Positions 17,125 through 26,450 of a stretch of DNA of 64,000 bases are shown piece by piece. The stretch is taken from the NCBI GenBank assembly GCA_025699005.1, contig JAILWI010000001.1, positions 310,001-374,000 on the forward strand, read 5' to 3'. Source of the DNA: Chloroflexota bacterium. Its GTDB lineage: Bacteria; Chloroflexota; Limnocylindria; QHBO01. The first letter of the stretch is position 1. Each line of letters starts with the position of its first letter. Position numbers and translations under genes: made by a program. The notes under the pieces are model-generated. The model worked only from the letters and a program-made list of their open reading frames with translations, searched no databases and had not been told where the DNA came from.

Positions 17125-18399
17125 GTGCGAACCTGGAAGCCGACGTCGCTGGCGCTCGCGGGCATCATGGCCCTCGCCGCCTGCACGTCCAGCCCGGGCG
17201 ACTCCGCCGAACCGACCGCGACCGCGGCGGAATCGACGGCGCCCGAATCAATGGCCCCGGAGTCGATGGCTCCCGAGGAGTCCCATGACATGGGTGGCAT
17301 GGGGGACGACATCACCAGTGATGCCGCCAACCTGCGCACCGACCTCAACTACCTGCTCGGCGAGCACCTGATCCTGGCGGCCAAGGCCACCGGAGCGGCG
17401 CTCGACGCGCGCAACGAGCAGTTCGCCGCCTATGGTGACCTGCTGAACACGAACGGCACCGAGCTCGGCGCCGCCGTCGGCTCGATCTACGGCCAGGAGG
17501 CCGAGGACGAGTGGAACCGCATCTGGAGCGCCCACAACGGCTTCTTCGTCGACTACACCACCGGTGTGGCCACCGACGACCAGGCCGTGCAGGACAAGGC
17601 CGTCGAGGATCTCACGACGATCTACGTGCCCGAGTTCAGCGCCTTCCTGGCCGGTGCCACCGGCCTGCCGGAAGACGCGATCGCGTCGCTCGTGACCGAT
17701 CACGTCGTGCAGACCGCTGCCGTCGTGGATGCCCAGGCGTCGGGTGACTCGGAAGCCGCCTACGACGCGATCCGCGCCGCCTACGCCCACATGCAGATGA
17801 TCGGCGATGCCCTCGCCCCGGCGATTGCCGAGACGAATGACATCGATGGCGTTGCCACCACGGCCGCCGTCGACTTCCGGGTCGCGCTGAACCAGCTGCT
17901 CCAGGAGCACCTGTTCCTGGCGAGCTTCGCCACCGATGCCGCCCTGGGTGGCCGGAACGACGAGTTCGCCGCGGCCGGTGCCGCGCTGAACACGAACGGC
18001 ACCGAGCTCGGCGCCGCCGTCGGCTCGATCTACGGCCAGGAGGCCGAGGACGAGTGGAACCGCATCTGGAGCGCCCACAACGGCTTCTTCGTCGACTACA
18101 CCACCGGTGTGGCCACCGACGACCAGGCCGTGCAGGACAAGGCCGTCGAGGATCTCACGACGATCTACGTGCCCGAGTTCAGCGCCTTCCTGGCCGGTGC
18201 CACCGGCCTGCCGGAAGACGCGGTCGCCGAGCTGGTGACTGATCACGTCCTCCAGACCAAGGCCGTCGTCGACGCCCAGGCGTCCGGTGACGCTGCCGCG
18301 GCCGCCGATGCCGATCGAACCGCCGCCATGCACATGCGCATGATCGGCGACGCGCTCGCCCCGGCGATCGTGGAGGCCCAGCCGGAGGCGTTCGAGTAG
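17125..18399 (+). CDS. Secreted lipoprotein with two tandem 181-residue repeats
   Basis: 424 residues from GTG 17125, which has AAGGAG eight bases upstream. A lipoprotein signal ([11 protein letters not shown], lipid on Cys) is followed by a Ser/Pro/Met linker with an [20 protein letters not shown] segment. Two helical repeats follow, residues about 65-245 and 246-424. Each holds four spaced His positions: [14 protein letters not shown] and A(Y/M)HM(Q/R)MIG. From memory, similar repeats occur in secreted Firmicutes proteins named after a copper amine oxidase N-terminal domain; their function is not established. The Met/His-rich linker and the next gene, a cupredoxin, suggest metal handling at the outer cell face. 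This is inference. Confidence 0.8.
   Translation: MRTWKPTSLALAGIMALAACTSSPGDSAEPTATAAESTAPESMAPESMAPEESHDMGGMGDDITSDAANLRTDLNYLLGEHLILAAKATGAALDARNEQFAAYGDLLNTNGTELGAAVGSIYGQEAEDEWNRIWSAHNGFFVDYTTGVATDDQAVQDKAVEDLTTIYVPEFSAFLAGATGLPEDAIASLVTDHVVQTAAVVDAQASGDSEAAYDAIRAAYAHMQMIGDALAPAIAETNDIDGVATTAAVDFRVALNQLLQEHLFLASFATDAALGGRNDEFAAAGAALNTNGTELGAAVGSIYGQEAEDEWNRIWSAHNGFFVDYTTGVATDDQAVQDKAVEDLTTIYVPEFSAFLAGATGLPEDAVAELVTDHVLQTKAVVDAQASGDAAAAADADRTAAMHMRMIGDALAPAIVEAQPEAFE
17443..17679 (+). repeat. 237-bp direct repeat, copy 1 (within the lipoprotein gene)
   Basis: Bases 17443-17679 are identical, base for base, to 17986-18222 (offset 543 nt = 181 codons). Identity stops sharply at both ends, while the flanking codons of the two repeats differ at many positions. 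Confidence 0.97.
17986..18222 (+). repeat. 237-bp direct repeat, copy 2
   Basis: Second copy of the sequence at 17443-17679, encoding residues 288-366 identical to residues 107-185. It lies in the same reading frame of the same gene. Confidence 0.97.
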
Positions 18400-18415
18400 C
18401 TCCTCCCTCCAGTGG

Positions 18416-18452
18416 GGGCGGTCCGGAACGTCCGGGCCGCCCAATCCCTTTT
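18416..18452 (+). terminator. Hairpin between the two lipoprotein genes
   Basis: GGGCGGTCCGGA and TCCGGGCCGCCC pair over 12 positions (one G-T) around an ACG loop at 18416-18442, followed by AATCCCTTTT. This is an intrinsic terminator or a partial one, since the cupredoxin gene starts only 18 bases later. Confidence 0.6.
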
Positions 18453-18470
18453 CAGAAGAGAGATCACACC

Positions 18471-18890
18471 ATGCGACTGCGACTCCTGATTCCCGCGCTT
18501 GCACTCGTCGTGGCCGCGTGCAGCGCCCCCGCCTCGAGCGACGAGCCGGGCACCGCCGCTCCCGAGGCCTCGGCATCGGCGGCTTCTTCCGCCGATCCGG
18601 CGGCCGATGCGATCGAGGTCAGCGTCCTCGACTTCATGCTCGACCCGTCGGACATCGAGGTGGCCGGACCGACCGTCACGTTCGACGTCACGAACGACGG
18701 CCCGACCCCTCACAACTTCACCGTGCGCGACGATGCCGGCGAGGTGCTGATGGCGACCGAGGACCTCAGCGTCGACGGCACCGAGACGATCAGCGGCGAG
18801 CTCGAGCCGGGCACGTACACGGTCTTCTGCTCCCTTCCCGGGCACGAGAGCCTCGGGATGAGCGGCACGCTCACGGTCACCGGCGGCTGA
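18471..18890 (+). CDS. Cupredoxin (plastocyanin/azurin-like) lipoprotein
   Basis: 139 residues. The lipobox is LALVVAAC, followed by an Ala/Ser/Pro linker of about 35 residues and a single beta-sandwich domain. Type 1 copper ligands are all present: His in PTPHNFTV, then Cys, His and Met in [14 protein letters not shown]. It is probably an electron carrier or copper-binding protein anchored on the outer face of the membrane. The gene lies 71 bp after the repeat lipoprotein with a hairpin between, so the two may be co-transcribed at different levels. Partner oxidases are not in the window. Confidence 0.88.
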   Translation: MRLRLLIPALALVVAACSAPASSDEPGTAAPEASASAASSADPAADAIEVSVLDFMLDPSDIEVAGPTVTFDVTNDGPTPHNFTVRDDAGEVLMATEDLSVDGTETISGELEPGTYTVFCSLPGHESLGMSGTLTVTGG

Positions 18891-18970
18891 CCCGCCGCCG
18901 CGGGCCGGTCGGACGCATGGCTAGAATCGGGGGTCCCACGAACGCCACGAACGGAGGAACCCGCCCGCCC

Positions 18971-20170
18971 ATGCGTGCCCACAAGATCACGATGCTCGGC
19001 ACCGGCCTGATCGGCGACTTCTACACCGCGACCCTCCACGGGCAGCGCGGGCGCGATCGCGTCCAGGTCGTCTATTCACGGACGGAGGAGCGGGGGCGAG
19101 CCTTCAGCGAGCGGTGGGGCATCCCCGAGCACACCACGGATCTCCAGGCCGCGGTCAATCATCCGGACACCGACATCGTCATCGTTGGGCTCCCGAATCA
19201 CCTCCATGTCGAAGCGGTCGCGGCCGCGGCGGCGGCGGGGAAGGCGGTCCTCTGCACCAAGCCGCTCGGACGAAACGCGGCGGAGGCCCAGCAGATTCTC
19301 GAGACGGTCGAGGGAGCCGGCGTCTTCGGTGGCTATCTCGAAGACCTGTGCTACACCCCGAAGTCGCTCAAGGCGATCAAGTCCGTGGAGGATGGCGCGC
19401 TCGGCGACATCACGTGGGTCCGTTCACGAGAGACGCACCCCGGACCGCATTCGGCCTGGTTCTGGGACGGGCGGCTCACCGGTGGCGGCGCGATCATCGA
19501 CCTCGGCTGCCACTGCATCGAGATCATCCGCAACTTCGTCGGGAAGGGGAACCGCCCGGTCGAGGTGATGTGCCACACCGATACCCTGGTCCATCCGATC
19601 GAGGACGAGGACAACGCGATCGCGCTCATCCGCTTCGAGTCCGGCGCGATCGGGCAGTTCGAGGTGTCGTGGACCTTCCGCGGCGGGATGGACCTGCGCG
19701 ACGAGGTGGCCGGCACCGAGGGCACGATCTGGCTCAACCACTTCCTGCGCACCGGCTTCGAGATGTTCACGACCGGTGGGTCGGGTGGGTACGTTGCCGA
19801 GAAGGCCGAATCGAGCGCGGGCTGGCTCTTCCCGGTGGGCGACGAGGTCAGCGAGCTCGGCTACGTCGACATGTTCAGCGACATGTTCGACGCCATCGAC
19901 TCGGGCGGTCAGCCCCGGGAGACCATCTACGACGGCTATGTCGTGAACGCGATCATGGACGCCTGCTACCGGTCGGCCAAGAGCCGTGCCTGGGAGCCGG
20001 TGGATCTGTTCGAGTGGCGCGGCGGCGAGACCGAGCGCATCGGCCGCGAGCCGGAGCTCCACGAGGGCAAGGTCGTGATCAAGCGGGAGACGCTCCCCGA
20101 TGGTCGGGTGAAGATGATCCTCAAGGATCCGAAGTCGGGCGACTTCGCCGACGTGGTGGTGGCCGGCTAG
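18971..20170 (+). CDS. Gfo/Idh/MocA-family dehydrogenase
   Basis: 399 residues from ATG 18971; GGAGGA lies 12 bases upstream and TAGAAT at about 18921-18926 may be the -10. The N-terminal Rossmann domain starts [18 protein letters not shown]. The dinucleotide/catalytic motif usually EKP reads CTKPLGRN, keeping the lysine. The C-terminal domain has [19 protein letters not shown], where the family has GGxxxDxGxHxxD. It probably oxidises a sugar, inositol or sugar acid with NAD(P). It is the first plus-strand gene of the carbohydrate island and converges with the ROK repressor gene (stops 5 bp apart). Confidence 0.87.
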   Translation: MRAHKITMLGTGLIGDFYTATLHGQRGRDRVQVVYSRTEERGRAFSERWGIPEHTTDLQAAVNHPDTDIVIVGLPNHLHVEAVAAAAAAGKAVLCTKPLGRNAAEAQQILETVEGAGVFGGYLEDLCYTPKSLKAIKSVEDGALGDITWVRSRETHPGPHSAWFWDGRLTGGGAIIDLGCHCIEIIRNFVGKGNRPVEVMCHTDTLVHPIEDEDNAIALIRFESGAIGQFEVSWTFRGGMDLRDEVAGTEGTIWLNHFLRTGFEMFTTGGSGGYVAEKAESSAGWLFPVGDEVSELGYVDMFSDMFDAIDSGGQPRETIYDGYVVNAIMDACYRSAKSRAWEPVDLFEWRGGETERIGREPELHEGKVVIKRETLPDGRVKMILKDPKSGDFADVVVAG

Positions 20171-20174
20171 GGGG

Positions 20175-21476
20175 TCAGGCCCCCGCCACGAGGAGGTCGT
20201 CCGGCATGCCGGCCGGCTCACCCGCGTGGAGCCAGCGCGCGATCGCATCGCGGGCGAAGAGCTGCTCGACGACCATCGATGACGCGCCGATGACCCCGGC
20301 CAGTGCCCCGAGCGACGACCGCTTGACGAGGAGATCGCGCGTTGCCAGGGGCAGGCTTCGGCGGTAGACGGTCTCCCGGATGGCGGCCAGCAGCTGGTCG
20401 CCGCTCTGCGCCACCCCGCCGCCGATGACGATGAGCGACGGGTTGAAGAAGTTCGCGAGGCTTGCCAGCGTGAGCCCGACACGATGGCCGGCGTCGTGGA
20501 GCAGGGCGACGGCGGCCGTGTCTCCGAACGAGGCTGCACGCGCCACGTCTTCCGCCGATACGCTGCCGTGCTGATCGAGAGCGGCCCGCAGCCGGTCGCT
20601 GTGACCGTCGAGCGCAAGAGCCTCGCCCTGCCGCGCAAGGGCCGAGCCACCGGCGAGGGCCTCGAGGCAGCCGATGTTGCCGCAGCGGCAGGTGACGGAG
20701 GCGTCGTCCACCACCTGGATGTGGCCGACGTCGCCGGCCGCGCCCTGGGCCCCCCGGTGGATGCGTCCGTTCGAGATGATGCCGGCGCCGATGCCGGTGC
20801 CGATCTTCACCACCACGACGTTGTCGTGGCCGACCGCGATGCCGGAGCGCCACTCGCCGAGGGCGAGGAGGTTCACGTCGTTGTCGACCCAGACGGGTGC
20901 ACCGTGGGCTGCCGCGAACCGCTCGCGCACGGGGTAGCCGTCCCAGCCCGGCATGATCGGCGGCGAGACGGGGCGTCCGCTGCGGAACTCGACCGGGCCG
21001 GGCACACCGATGCCGACGCCCCACAGCCTCCCCGGCAGGTCGCGCGTCGCGGCGGTCAGCTCCGCGAACAGCTCGTCGACGCGGTCCAGGCAGCGTTCCG
21101 GGCCGGCGGCGATGTCCGACGGCTCATCACGGTGTCCGAGAATTCGACCGTCGAGGTCGGTCACCGCCACGTCGATGCTCGTCGCCCCGAGATCCGCCAC
21201 CAGGACGTGGCCGGCGTCCGCGCGGAAGCTGATCTGTCGCGGTGGACGTCCCCCGGTGCTCGGGCCCACCTCGCCCTCGACCACCAGGCCGGCATGGATC
21301 AGCTCGTTGACACGTTGGGCGACGACCCCGCGGCTCAGTCCGGTCCGCGCACCGATCTCGGCGCGCGAGCGCGCGCGTGCTGATCGGATCTCATCGAGCA
21401 CGGCCGACAGGGTGTCGAGTGACTCCTCGAGGGGTGCTTGGGGCGCGAGGCGTTCGTCCATCTCGGGTCTGATCAT
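20175..21476 (-). CDS. ROK-family transcriptional repressor
   Basis: 433 residues from ATG 21476; an ATG 15 bases further in is also possible. The N-terminal MarR/winged-helix type HTH (RSRAEIGARTGLSRGVVAQRVNELIHAGLV, shown in parts: RAEIGARTGLSRG) is followed by GGRPPR and a ROK domain with DLGATSIDVAV, GIGVPGPVEF, NDVNLLALGE and the zinc motif CRCGNIGCLEALAGG. NagC/XylR-type regulators of this kind respond to a sugar or sugar phosphate. Divergent placement from the dehydrogenase at 21611 suggests control of that operon. Confidence 0.9.
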   Translation of the reverse strand: MIRPEMDERLAPQAPLEESLDTLSAVLDEIRSARARSRAEIGARTGLSRGVVAQRVNELIHAGLVVEGEVGPSTGGRPPRQISFRADAGHVLVADLGATSIDVAVTDLDGRILGHRDEPSDIAAGPERCLDRVDELFAELTAATRDLPGRLWGVGIGVPGPVEFRSGRPVSPPIMPGWDGYPVRERFAAAHGAPVWVDNDVNLLALGEWRSGIAVGHDNVVVVKIGTGIGAGIISNGRIHRGAQGAAGDVGHIQVVDDASVTCRCGNIGCLEALAGGSALARQGEALALDGHSDRLRAALDQHGSVSAEDVARAASFGDTAAVALLHDAGHRVGLTLASLANFFNPSLIVIGGGVAQSGDQLLAAIRETVYRRSLPLATRDLLVKRSSLGALAGVIGASSMVVEQLFARDAIARWLHAGEPAGMPDDLLVAGA

Positions 21477-21610
21477 AGGCCGATCGAGCGGAATCGGCGA
21501 ACTTTTGCACTTGACAGGCAGAAGTACGATCGTCACGTGCAATTCCCGGGCTTTCGTCGGCTGCTCCGTGCGCCCAGGTCATCTAGACGGCTAGATACCC
21601 GAGTGCGTCG
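21477..21610. promoter_or_regulatory. Divergent control region between ROK repressor and catabolic operon
   Basis: 134 bp between divergent starts and more AT-rich than its surroundings. It contains TTGCAC (21505-21510) and its inverted copy GTGCAA (21537-21542), a TTGACA at 21511-21516 and TACGAT at 21525-21530, too close to the latter for a standard promoter. CTAGACGGCTAGATAC lies near 21580-21596. The inverted TTGCAC/GTGCAA pair is a possible operator; this is weak. Confidence 0.3.
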
Positions 21611-22771
21611 GTGAGAAACCCCAGCCAGGTCGGGGCGGCCGTGATCGGCAGCGGATTCATCGGCACCGTGCACATCGAGGCGCTCCGCCGCCTCGGCGTG
21701 CAGGTGCATGGCCTGCTGGGATCGAGCCCCGAGCGCGCCGCGGCCCGGGCCGAGCAGCTCGGGGTGCCGCGGGGCTACGCAAGCCTGTCGGAGCTGCTCG
21801 CCGATGATCGCGTCGAGATCGTCCACGTCACCTCCCCGAACCACCTCCACCACGACCAGGTGCGGGACGTCCTCGCCGCCGGTCGCCACGTGATCTGCGA
21901 GAAGCCGCTGGCCATGACCTCGGAGGAGTCGGCGGATCTCGTGCGCCTGGCAAGCGACAGCGGCCGCATCGCCGCCCTGAACTTCAACATCCGCTTCTAC
22001 CCGCTCAACCAGCACGCGCGCGAGCTCGTCGCGGCTGGCTCGCTCGGCGATGTTCGGCTCGTCACCGGACGCTACTTCCAGGATTGGCTGCTCCACGAGA
22101 CCGACTGGAACTGGCGCCTGGAGCCGGATCGGGGCGGCGCGCTGCGAGCGGTCGGCGACATCGGCTCGCACTGGCTGGACCTGATGACCTTCATCACCGG
22201 CAGGCGCGTCACCTCGGTCATGGCCGACCTCGCGACCTTCATTTCCACCCGCCGGCAGCCGTCCGGCCCCGTGGAGACCTTCTCGACCGAGCGCGCCGGG
22301 GAGACGGTCGAGCGTGCCATCGAGACGGAGGACACCGCGACCATCCTCCTGCGCTTCGAGGGCGGCGCCCGCGGCTCGGTGGCCATCAGCCAGCTCAGCC
22401 CCGGGCGCAAGAACTCGCTCCAGTACGAGGTCGACGGATCCGAGGCCGCCACGGCCTGGGACTCGGAACAGCCCGACCAGCTGTGGATCGGGCATCGCGA
22501 TCGTCCCAACGAGATCCTGATTCGAAACCCGGCGCTCATGGGCCCCGCCGCCGCCGCGGCCGCCGCCCTTCCTGCCGGCCACGTCGAGGGCTTCGCGGAC
22601 ACGTTCCGCTCGCTGTTCCGGGCCATCTACGCCGATGTCGCGGAGGGCGCCCCCGCCGCCGATCCCGCCTACCCGACCTTCGCTGACGGCCACGACGAGA
22701 TGCTCGTCGGCGACGCCGTCGCGCGCAGCGCCCGCGAGGGCCGATGGGTCGACGTGGAGCGCAGCGCATGA
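21611..22771 (+). CDS. Gfo/Idh/MocA-family dehydrogenase
   Basis: 386 residues from GTG 21611. It has a Rossmann motif VIGSGFIGTVH, a canonical ICEKPLAM with the catalytic lysine, NFNIRFYPLNQ and GGALRAVGDIGSHWLDLM matching the C-terminal His motif. It differs strongly from the dehydrogenase at 18971. The next gene encodes a TIM-barrel isomerase. In known pathways (inositol and 3-keto sugar routes) such pairs oxidise a cyclitol or sugar and isomerise the product, but the substrate here is unknown. Confidence 0.88.
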   Translation: MRNPSQVGAAVIGSGFIGTVHIEALRRLGVQVHGLLGSSPERAAARAEQLGVPRGYASLSELLADDRVEIVHVTSPNHLHHDQVRDVLAAGRHVICEKPLAMTSEESADLVRLASDSGRIAALNFNIRFYPLNQHARELVAAGSLGDVRLVTGRYFQDWLLHETDWNWRLEPDRGGALRAVGDIGSHWLDLMTFITGRRVTSVMADLATFISTRRQPSGPVETFSTERAGETVERAIETEDTATILLRFEGGARGSVAISQLSPGRKNSLQYEVDGSEAATAWDSEQPDQLWIGHRDRPNEILIRNPALMGPAAAAAAALPAGHVEGFADTFRSLFRAIYADVAEGAPAADPAYPTFADGHDEMLVGDAVARSAREGRWVDVERSA

Positions 22772-22799
22772 ACCCGATCACGCACCCGGAGGATCCTCG

Positions 22800-23714
22800 A
22801 TGAGGCTCGGCTTCCTGACCGCCCCCTTCCCCGACACGTCGTTGAGCGACGTTGCCCAGTGGGCATCCGCGAACGGCTTCGAGAGCCTGGAGATCGCGTG
22901 CTGGCCGCCGTCGAGCGGCGCGTCGCGCAAATACGCCGGGACGTCGCACATCGACGTCACCGACCTCTCCGCGGAGCGCGCGACCGAGATCGTCGACGAG
23001 GTGGGCGGCATGGGCCTCGCGATCTCCGGCCTCGGCTTCTATCCGAACCCGCTCCATCCCGATGACGAGGTCCGCGATTCGGCGATCGCCCATATGAAGC
23101 TGGTCATCGAGGCCGCCTCGAAGATGGGCGTTCCGTTCTTCAACACCTTCATGGGCGGCGACCCGCGGAAGAGCCAGGACGAGAACTGGGAGACGGCGCT
23201 CGAGATCTGGCCGGGCATCGTCGACCACGCCCGTGAGCACGGCGTGAAGATCACGATCGAGAACTGCCCGATGATCTTCAGCCGCGACGAATGGCCCGCC
23301 GGCAACAACATCGCGTGGTCGCCGTACATCTGGCGCCGCATCATCGAGCAGTGGGGTGGCACGGTCGGGCTGAACTACGACCCGTCGCACCTCGTGTGGC
23401 TGATGATCGACCAGGCCCGCTTCATCCGCGAGTTCGGGCCGCACATCCTCCACGTGCAGGCCAAGGACGTCCAGATCGACCGCGACGGCCTCTACGAGCG
23501 CGGCACGCTGTCCGGCGGCATCGGCTGGCAGATCCCTCGGCTTCCCGGCCTGGGAGAGGCGGCTTGGTCCGTGATCTTCGCCGCGCTCTACCGAGCCGGC
23601 TACGACGGCGACATCATCATCGAGCACGAGGACCGCGACTTCGAGGGCACCGACGACCTCGTCAAGCGCGGCTTCCTCATCGCGCGGGACGTCCTGCGCC
23701 CCTGGATCAAGTAG
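22800..23714 (+). CDS. Sugar phosphate isomerase/epimerase (xylose-isomerase-like TIM barrel)
   Basis: 304 residues from ATG 22800, with GGAGGA six bases upstream; the longer in-frame reading from 22635 overlaps the previous gene and is rejected. AP-endonuclease-2 family: metal ligand positions appear in TIENCPM (Glu), LNYDPSHLVW (Asp/His), ILHVQAKDVQ (His) and IIEHEDRD (Glu). Family members act on inositol derivatives, ketoses or sugar phosphates. It is co-transcribed with the dehydrogenase before it and DeoC after it (8 bp gap). Confidence 0.85.
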   Translation: MRLGFLTAPFPDTSLSDVAQWASANGFESLEIACWPPSSGASRKYAGTSHIDVTDLSAERATEIVDEVGGMGLAISGLGFYPNPLHPDDEVRDSAIAHMKLVIEAASKMGVPFFNTFMGGDPRKSQDENWETALEIWPGIVDHAREHGVKITIENCPMIFSRDEWPAGNNIAWSPYIWRRIIEQWGGTVGLNYDPSHLVWLMIDQARFIREFGPHILHVQAKDVQIDRDGLYERGTLSGGIGWQIPRLPGLGEAAWSVIFAALYRAGYDGDIIIEHEDRDFEGTDDLVKRGFLIARDVLRPWIK

Positions 23715-23722
23715 AGGACCCG

Positions 23723-24463
23723 ATGACCCTGTCCATCGACGACGTCACCGAGCGCCAGCTCGCGAAGACCATCGACCACTCGCTCCTGCGGCCCGAGCTC
23801 GACGACGCGTTCGTCGAGGAGGGCTGCCGCCTGGCCGCGGAGTACGACGTGGCCTCGGTCTGCGTTCGCCCGACCGACGTCGCCAGGGCGCACGAGATCC
23901 TGGCCGGGACCGACGTCGCCGTCGGGACGACGATCGGCTTCCCGCACGGCAACCACCGGACCGAGACGAAGGTGTTCGAGGCCGAGCGCGCGCTGGCGGA
24001 CGGGGCCACCGAGCTCGACATGGTGCTGAAGATCGGCGCCCTCAAGGCCGGACGTGACGCCGAGGTGCAGGCCGACATCGCCGCGGTCGTCGACGTGGCC
24101 CACGCGCGCGGCGCGATCGTCAAGGTCATTTTCGAGAACGCCTACCTGACCGACGACGAAAAGATCCGGGCATGCCGCCTGACCGAGGCGGCCGGCGCCG
24201 AGTTCGTGAAGACCTCGACCGGGTTTGCCCCGAGCGGCGCCACCCACGACGACCTGCGCCTGATGCGCGCCAACACGTCGCCGCACGTCCAGGTCAAGGC
24301 CGCCGGGGGCGTTCGCACCCTCGACGATCTGCTGGCGGTCATGGCGCTCGGCGTGACGCGCATCGGCGCCACCCAGACCAAGCCGATCCTCGACGAGTAC
24401 CGCGCCCGGCGATCGGGCTCGACGGTCGCTGCCGGCGTCGACGCCGACGAGGGCGGGTACTGA
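23723..24463 (+). CDS. deoC: Deoxyribose-phosphate aldolase
   Basis: 246 residues. The catalytic set is complete: Asp99 in ELDMVLKIG, Schiff-base Lys163 in EFVKTSTGFA and Lys192 in VKAAGGVRT. It would split 2-deoxyribose 5-phosphate to glyceraldehyde 3-phosphate and acetaldehyde, or in this setting another deoxy-sugar phosphate. No nucleoside phosphorylase or phosphopentomutase is nearby, so a nucleoside-salvage role is not supported by context. The start is ATG 23723, eight bases after the previous stop. Confidence 0.93.
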   Translation: MTLSIDDVTERQLAKTIDHSLLRPELDDAFVEEGCRLAAEYDVASVCVRPTDVARAHEILAGTDVAVGTTIGFPHGNHRTETKVFEAERALADGATELDMVLKIGALKAGRDAEVQADIAAVVDVAHARGAIVKVIFENAYLTDDEKIRACRLTEAAGAEFVKTSTGFAPSGATHDDLRLMRANTSPHVQVKAAGGVRTLDDLLAVMALGVTRIGATQTKPILDEYRARRSGSTVAAGVDADEGGY

Positions 24464-24465
24464 GC

Positions 24466-25272
24466 ATGGCGACCGCAGGCACGACGGCGCGAACGATGCC
24501 GTGGATCGGCGAGGCCATGGCACTCCTCGACCGCCTGGCACAGACCCAGGCCGAGCCGATCGAGCGGGCCAGCCAGTGGTGCGCCGATGCGATCGCGTCC
24601 GACGGCCTCGTCCACCTCTTCGGCACCGGCCACTCGCGGATCCCGGTCGAGGAGATGTTTCCGCGCTACGGGTCGTACCCCGGGTTCAACCCGATGGTCG
24701 AGCTGTCGATGACGTTCCACACCCAGGTCGTCGGCGCGAACGGTCAGCGGCAGGCCATGTTCATCGAGCGCACGCCGGGCCTGGCCGAGGTGATCCTCAG
24801 CAACTTCACCTTCGGCGAGCGCGACGTGCTCGTCATCTTCTCGGCCAGCGGGCTGTCCGCCGTGCCGATCGAGATGGCGCGCGGCGCTCACGCGCGCGGC
24901 CTCCGCGTCATCGCGGTCACGAGCGTCGCCCAGTCGATGGCCTCCGAGCCCTCCGACGAGATCGGAGGTCGTCTGCTCGACGACGCCGACCTCGTGATCG
25001 ACCTGTGCACTCCCCACGCCGATGCGCTGTGCGCAGTCGACGGCCTGGAGACCCCCGTAGGCCCGGGCTCCACCGTCGCGGCCGTGGCCATCGTCAACGC
25101 CATCAAGGTTCGGGTCGCGGAGCTCCTCGTCGAGCGGAACGCGATGCCCCCGGTCCTCACCCGGCCATCGGTCGTCGGCGAGGAACGATCCCGAACGCTC
25201 TTCGACCAGGCCTACCGAGAGCATGCCCGGCGAATCGCCCGTGCGATCGACCAACGATCAGGAGGTGGATGA
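24466..25272 (+). CDS. SIS-domain sugar isomerase (UPF0309-type)
   Basis: 268 residues, one sugar-isomerase domain. Recognisable segments are HLFGTGHSRIPVEEMFPRYG, VVGANGQRQAMFIER, VLVIFSASGLSAVPIEMA and VGPGSTVAAVAIVNAI. SIS proteins of this group often sit with GntR regulators and ROK kinases and are thought to isomerise or deaminate phosphorylated amino or keto sugars. It follows deoC by two bases. Perfect AGGAGG near its 3' end (25260-25265) precedes only an eight-codon ORF. Confidence 0.85.
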   Translation: MATAGTTARTMPWIGEAMALLDRLAQTQAEPIERASQWCADAIASDGLVHLFGTGHSRIPVEEMFPRYGSYPGFNPMVELSMTFHTQVVGANGQRQAMFIERTPGLAEVILSNFTFGERDVLVIFSASGLSAVPIEMARGAHARGLRVIAVTSVAQSMASEPSDEIGGRLLDDADLVIDLCTPHADALCAVDGLETPVGPGSTVAAVAIVNAIKVRVAELLVERNAMPPVLTRPSVVGEERSRTLFDQAYREHARRIARAIDQRSGGG

Positions 25273-25362
25273 CGAGCGTACGACCGAGGCGGTAGCGCCG
25301 CCAGGGCCAGTGTCCGGCCTCCCGATCGGAGCCGGCAATCGATGCACAAGGAGTTCAACTCG

Positions 25363-26427
25363 ATGAATCTGTTCCAGAAGGGCCGAACCCCGGCCATCGC
25401 GCTCGCCGCGGTGCTCGCGCTCGCCGCGTGCGGCGGTGCCGGCACCCCGTCAGCGAGCGAGGGTGGGGACGGGGGCGGCGACTTCCACATCGGGGTGTCG
25501 AACACGCTGACCAACAACGGCTGGCGCGAGGAGATGATCTGCTCGATCAACGCCCAGGCCGCCGTTTCCGGCGAAGTCGGCCAGCTGACCGTCAACCATC
25601 GCGACACCGATGCCGCGGGCCAGCTCGAGGATCTGCGGAACCTCATCGCTGCCGAGGTCGACGCGATCATCGTCAACCCCGTCAGCCCGGATGCCGTCAA
25701 CGCGGCGCTCGCCGAGGCTGCCGCGGCCGACATCCCGGTCATCTCGGTCGACCAGGCCGTGACCGACCCGGATGCGTACCTGATCAGCAACGACCAGGAG
25801 GAGTACGCCTACCTGGGCGCCAGCTGGCTGTTCGAGACGCTCGGGGGCGAGGGTGACGTGGTCTACATGCGCGGCTTCGCCGGCCATCCCGCCGACGACG
25901 ATCGCCACGTGGGCTGGCAGCGCGCCCTCGAGGAGTATCCGGACATCAATGTCGTCCACGAGGTCCACACCGGGTGGGACCAGGCGACCGGCGTTCAGCA
26001 GATCAATGACTTCCTCGCCACCGGCACCAACTACGACGGCATCTGGACCTCGGGCATCGACAACGTGATCGTCGACGCGCTCATCGAGGCCGATGCGGAG
26101 CTCGTCCCGATCGTCGGGGCGGACAACGCCGGCTTCGTCCAGCAGCTGCTCGAAGTCGAGGGCCTGGTCGGTGCGGCAGTCACGAATCCCGCCTCCGTCG
26201 GCGGGGCTGGCGTGACGCTCGCGATCCAGCTGCTCAACGGTGAGACACCGGCCGAGAAGGCGGTGCTCATGGAGCCGCAGCTGTGGGCGAACAACACCGA
26301 TGAGGGAATGGCTTCTCTCGAGGAGGCCAACGATCCCGACATCGATCCGACGTGGCCGCTCGGGATCAGCATCCCCGACTGGACCACGTACACCAAGGAC
26401 CAGATCCTCGCCTGCGAAGGACCGTAA
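25363..26427 (+). CDS. Sugar ABC transporter substrate-binding lipoprotein (ribose/RbsB type)
   Basis: 354 residues from ATG 25363, which has AAGGAG nine bases upstream; an ATG 21 bases earlier would overlap that site. The lipobox is VLALAAC. The mature part is a type I periplasmic-binding fold: FHIGVSNTLTNNGWREEM, VDAIIVNPVSPDAVNAAL, IPVISVDQAV, and a hinge-crossing region up to VPIVGADNAGFVQQL. It is the ligand-binding subunit for the ATPase and permeases that follow. Its mRNA ends in a strong hairpin before the ATPase gene. Confidence 0.9.
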   Translation: MNLFQKGRTPAIALAAVLALAACGGAGTPSASEGGDGGGDFHIGVSNTLTNNGWREEMICSINAQAAVSGEVGQLTVNHRDTDAAGQLEDLRNLIAAEVDAIIVNPVSPDAVNAALAEAAAADIPVISVDQAVTDPDAYLISNDQEEYAYLGASWLFETLGGEGDVVYMRGFAGHPADDDRHVGWQRALEEYPDINVVHEVHTGWDQATGVQQINDFLATGTNYDGIWTSGIDNVIVDALIEADAELVPIVGADNAGFVQQLLEVEGLVGAAVTNPASVGGAGVTLAIQLLNGETPAEKAVLMEPQLWANNTDEGMASLEEANDPDIDPTWPLGISIPDWTTYTKDQILACEGP

Positions 26428-26450
26428 TCTGGTAGCAGCGAGCCACTGAA

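Noticed and set aside
17443-18222. CRISPR or transposon-related repeats
   Set aside because: The direct repeats are two in-frame copies within one protein gene, with no spacers, inverted ends or target duplications. No other repeat arrays were seen in the window.
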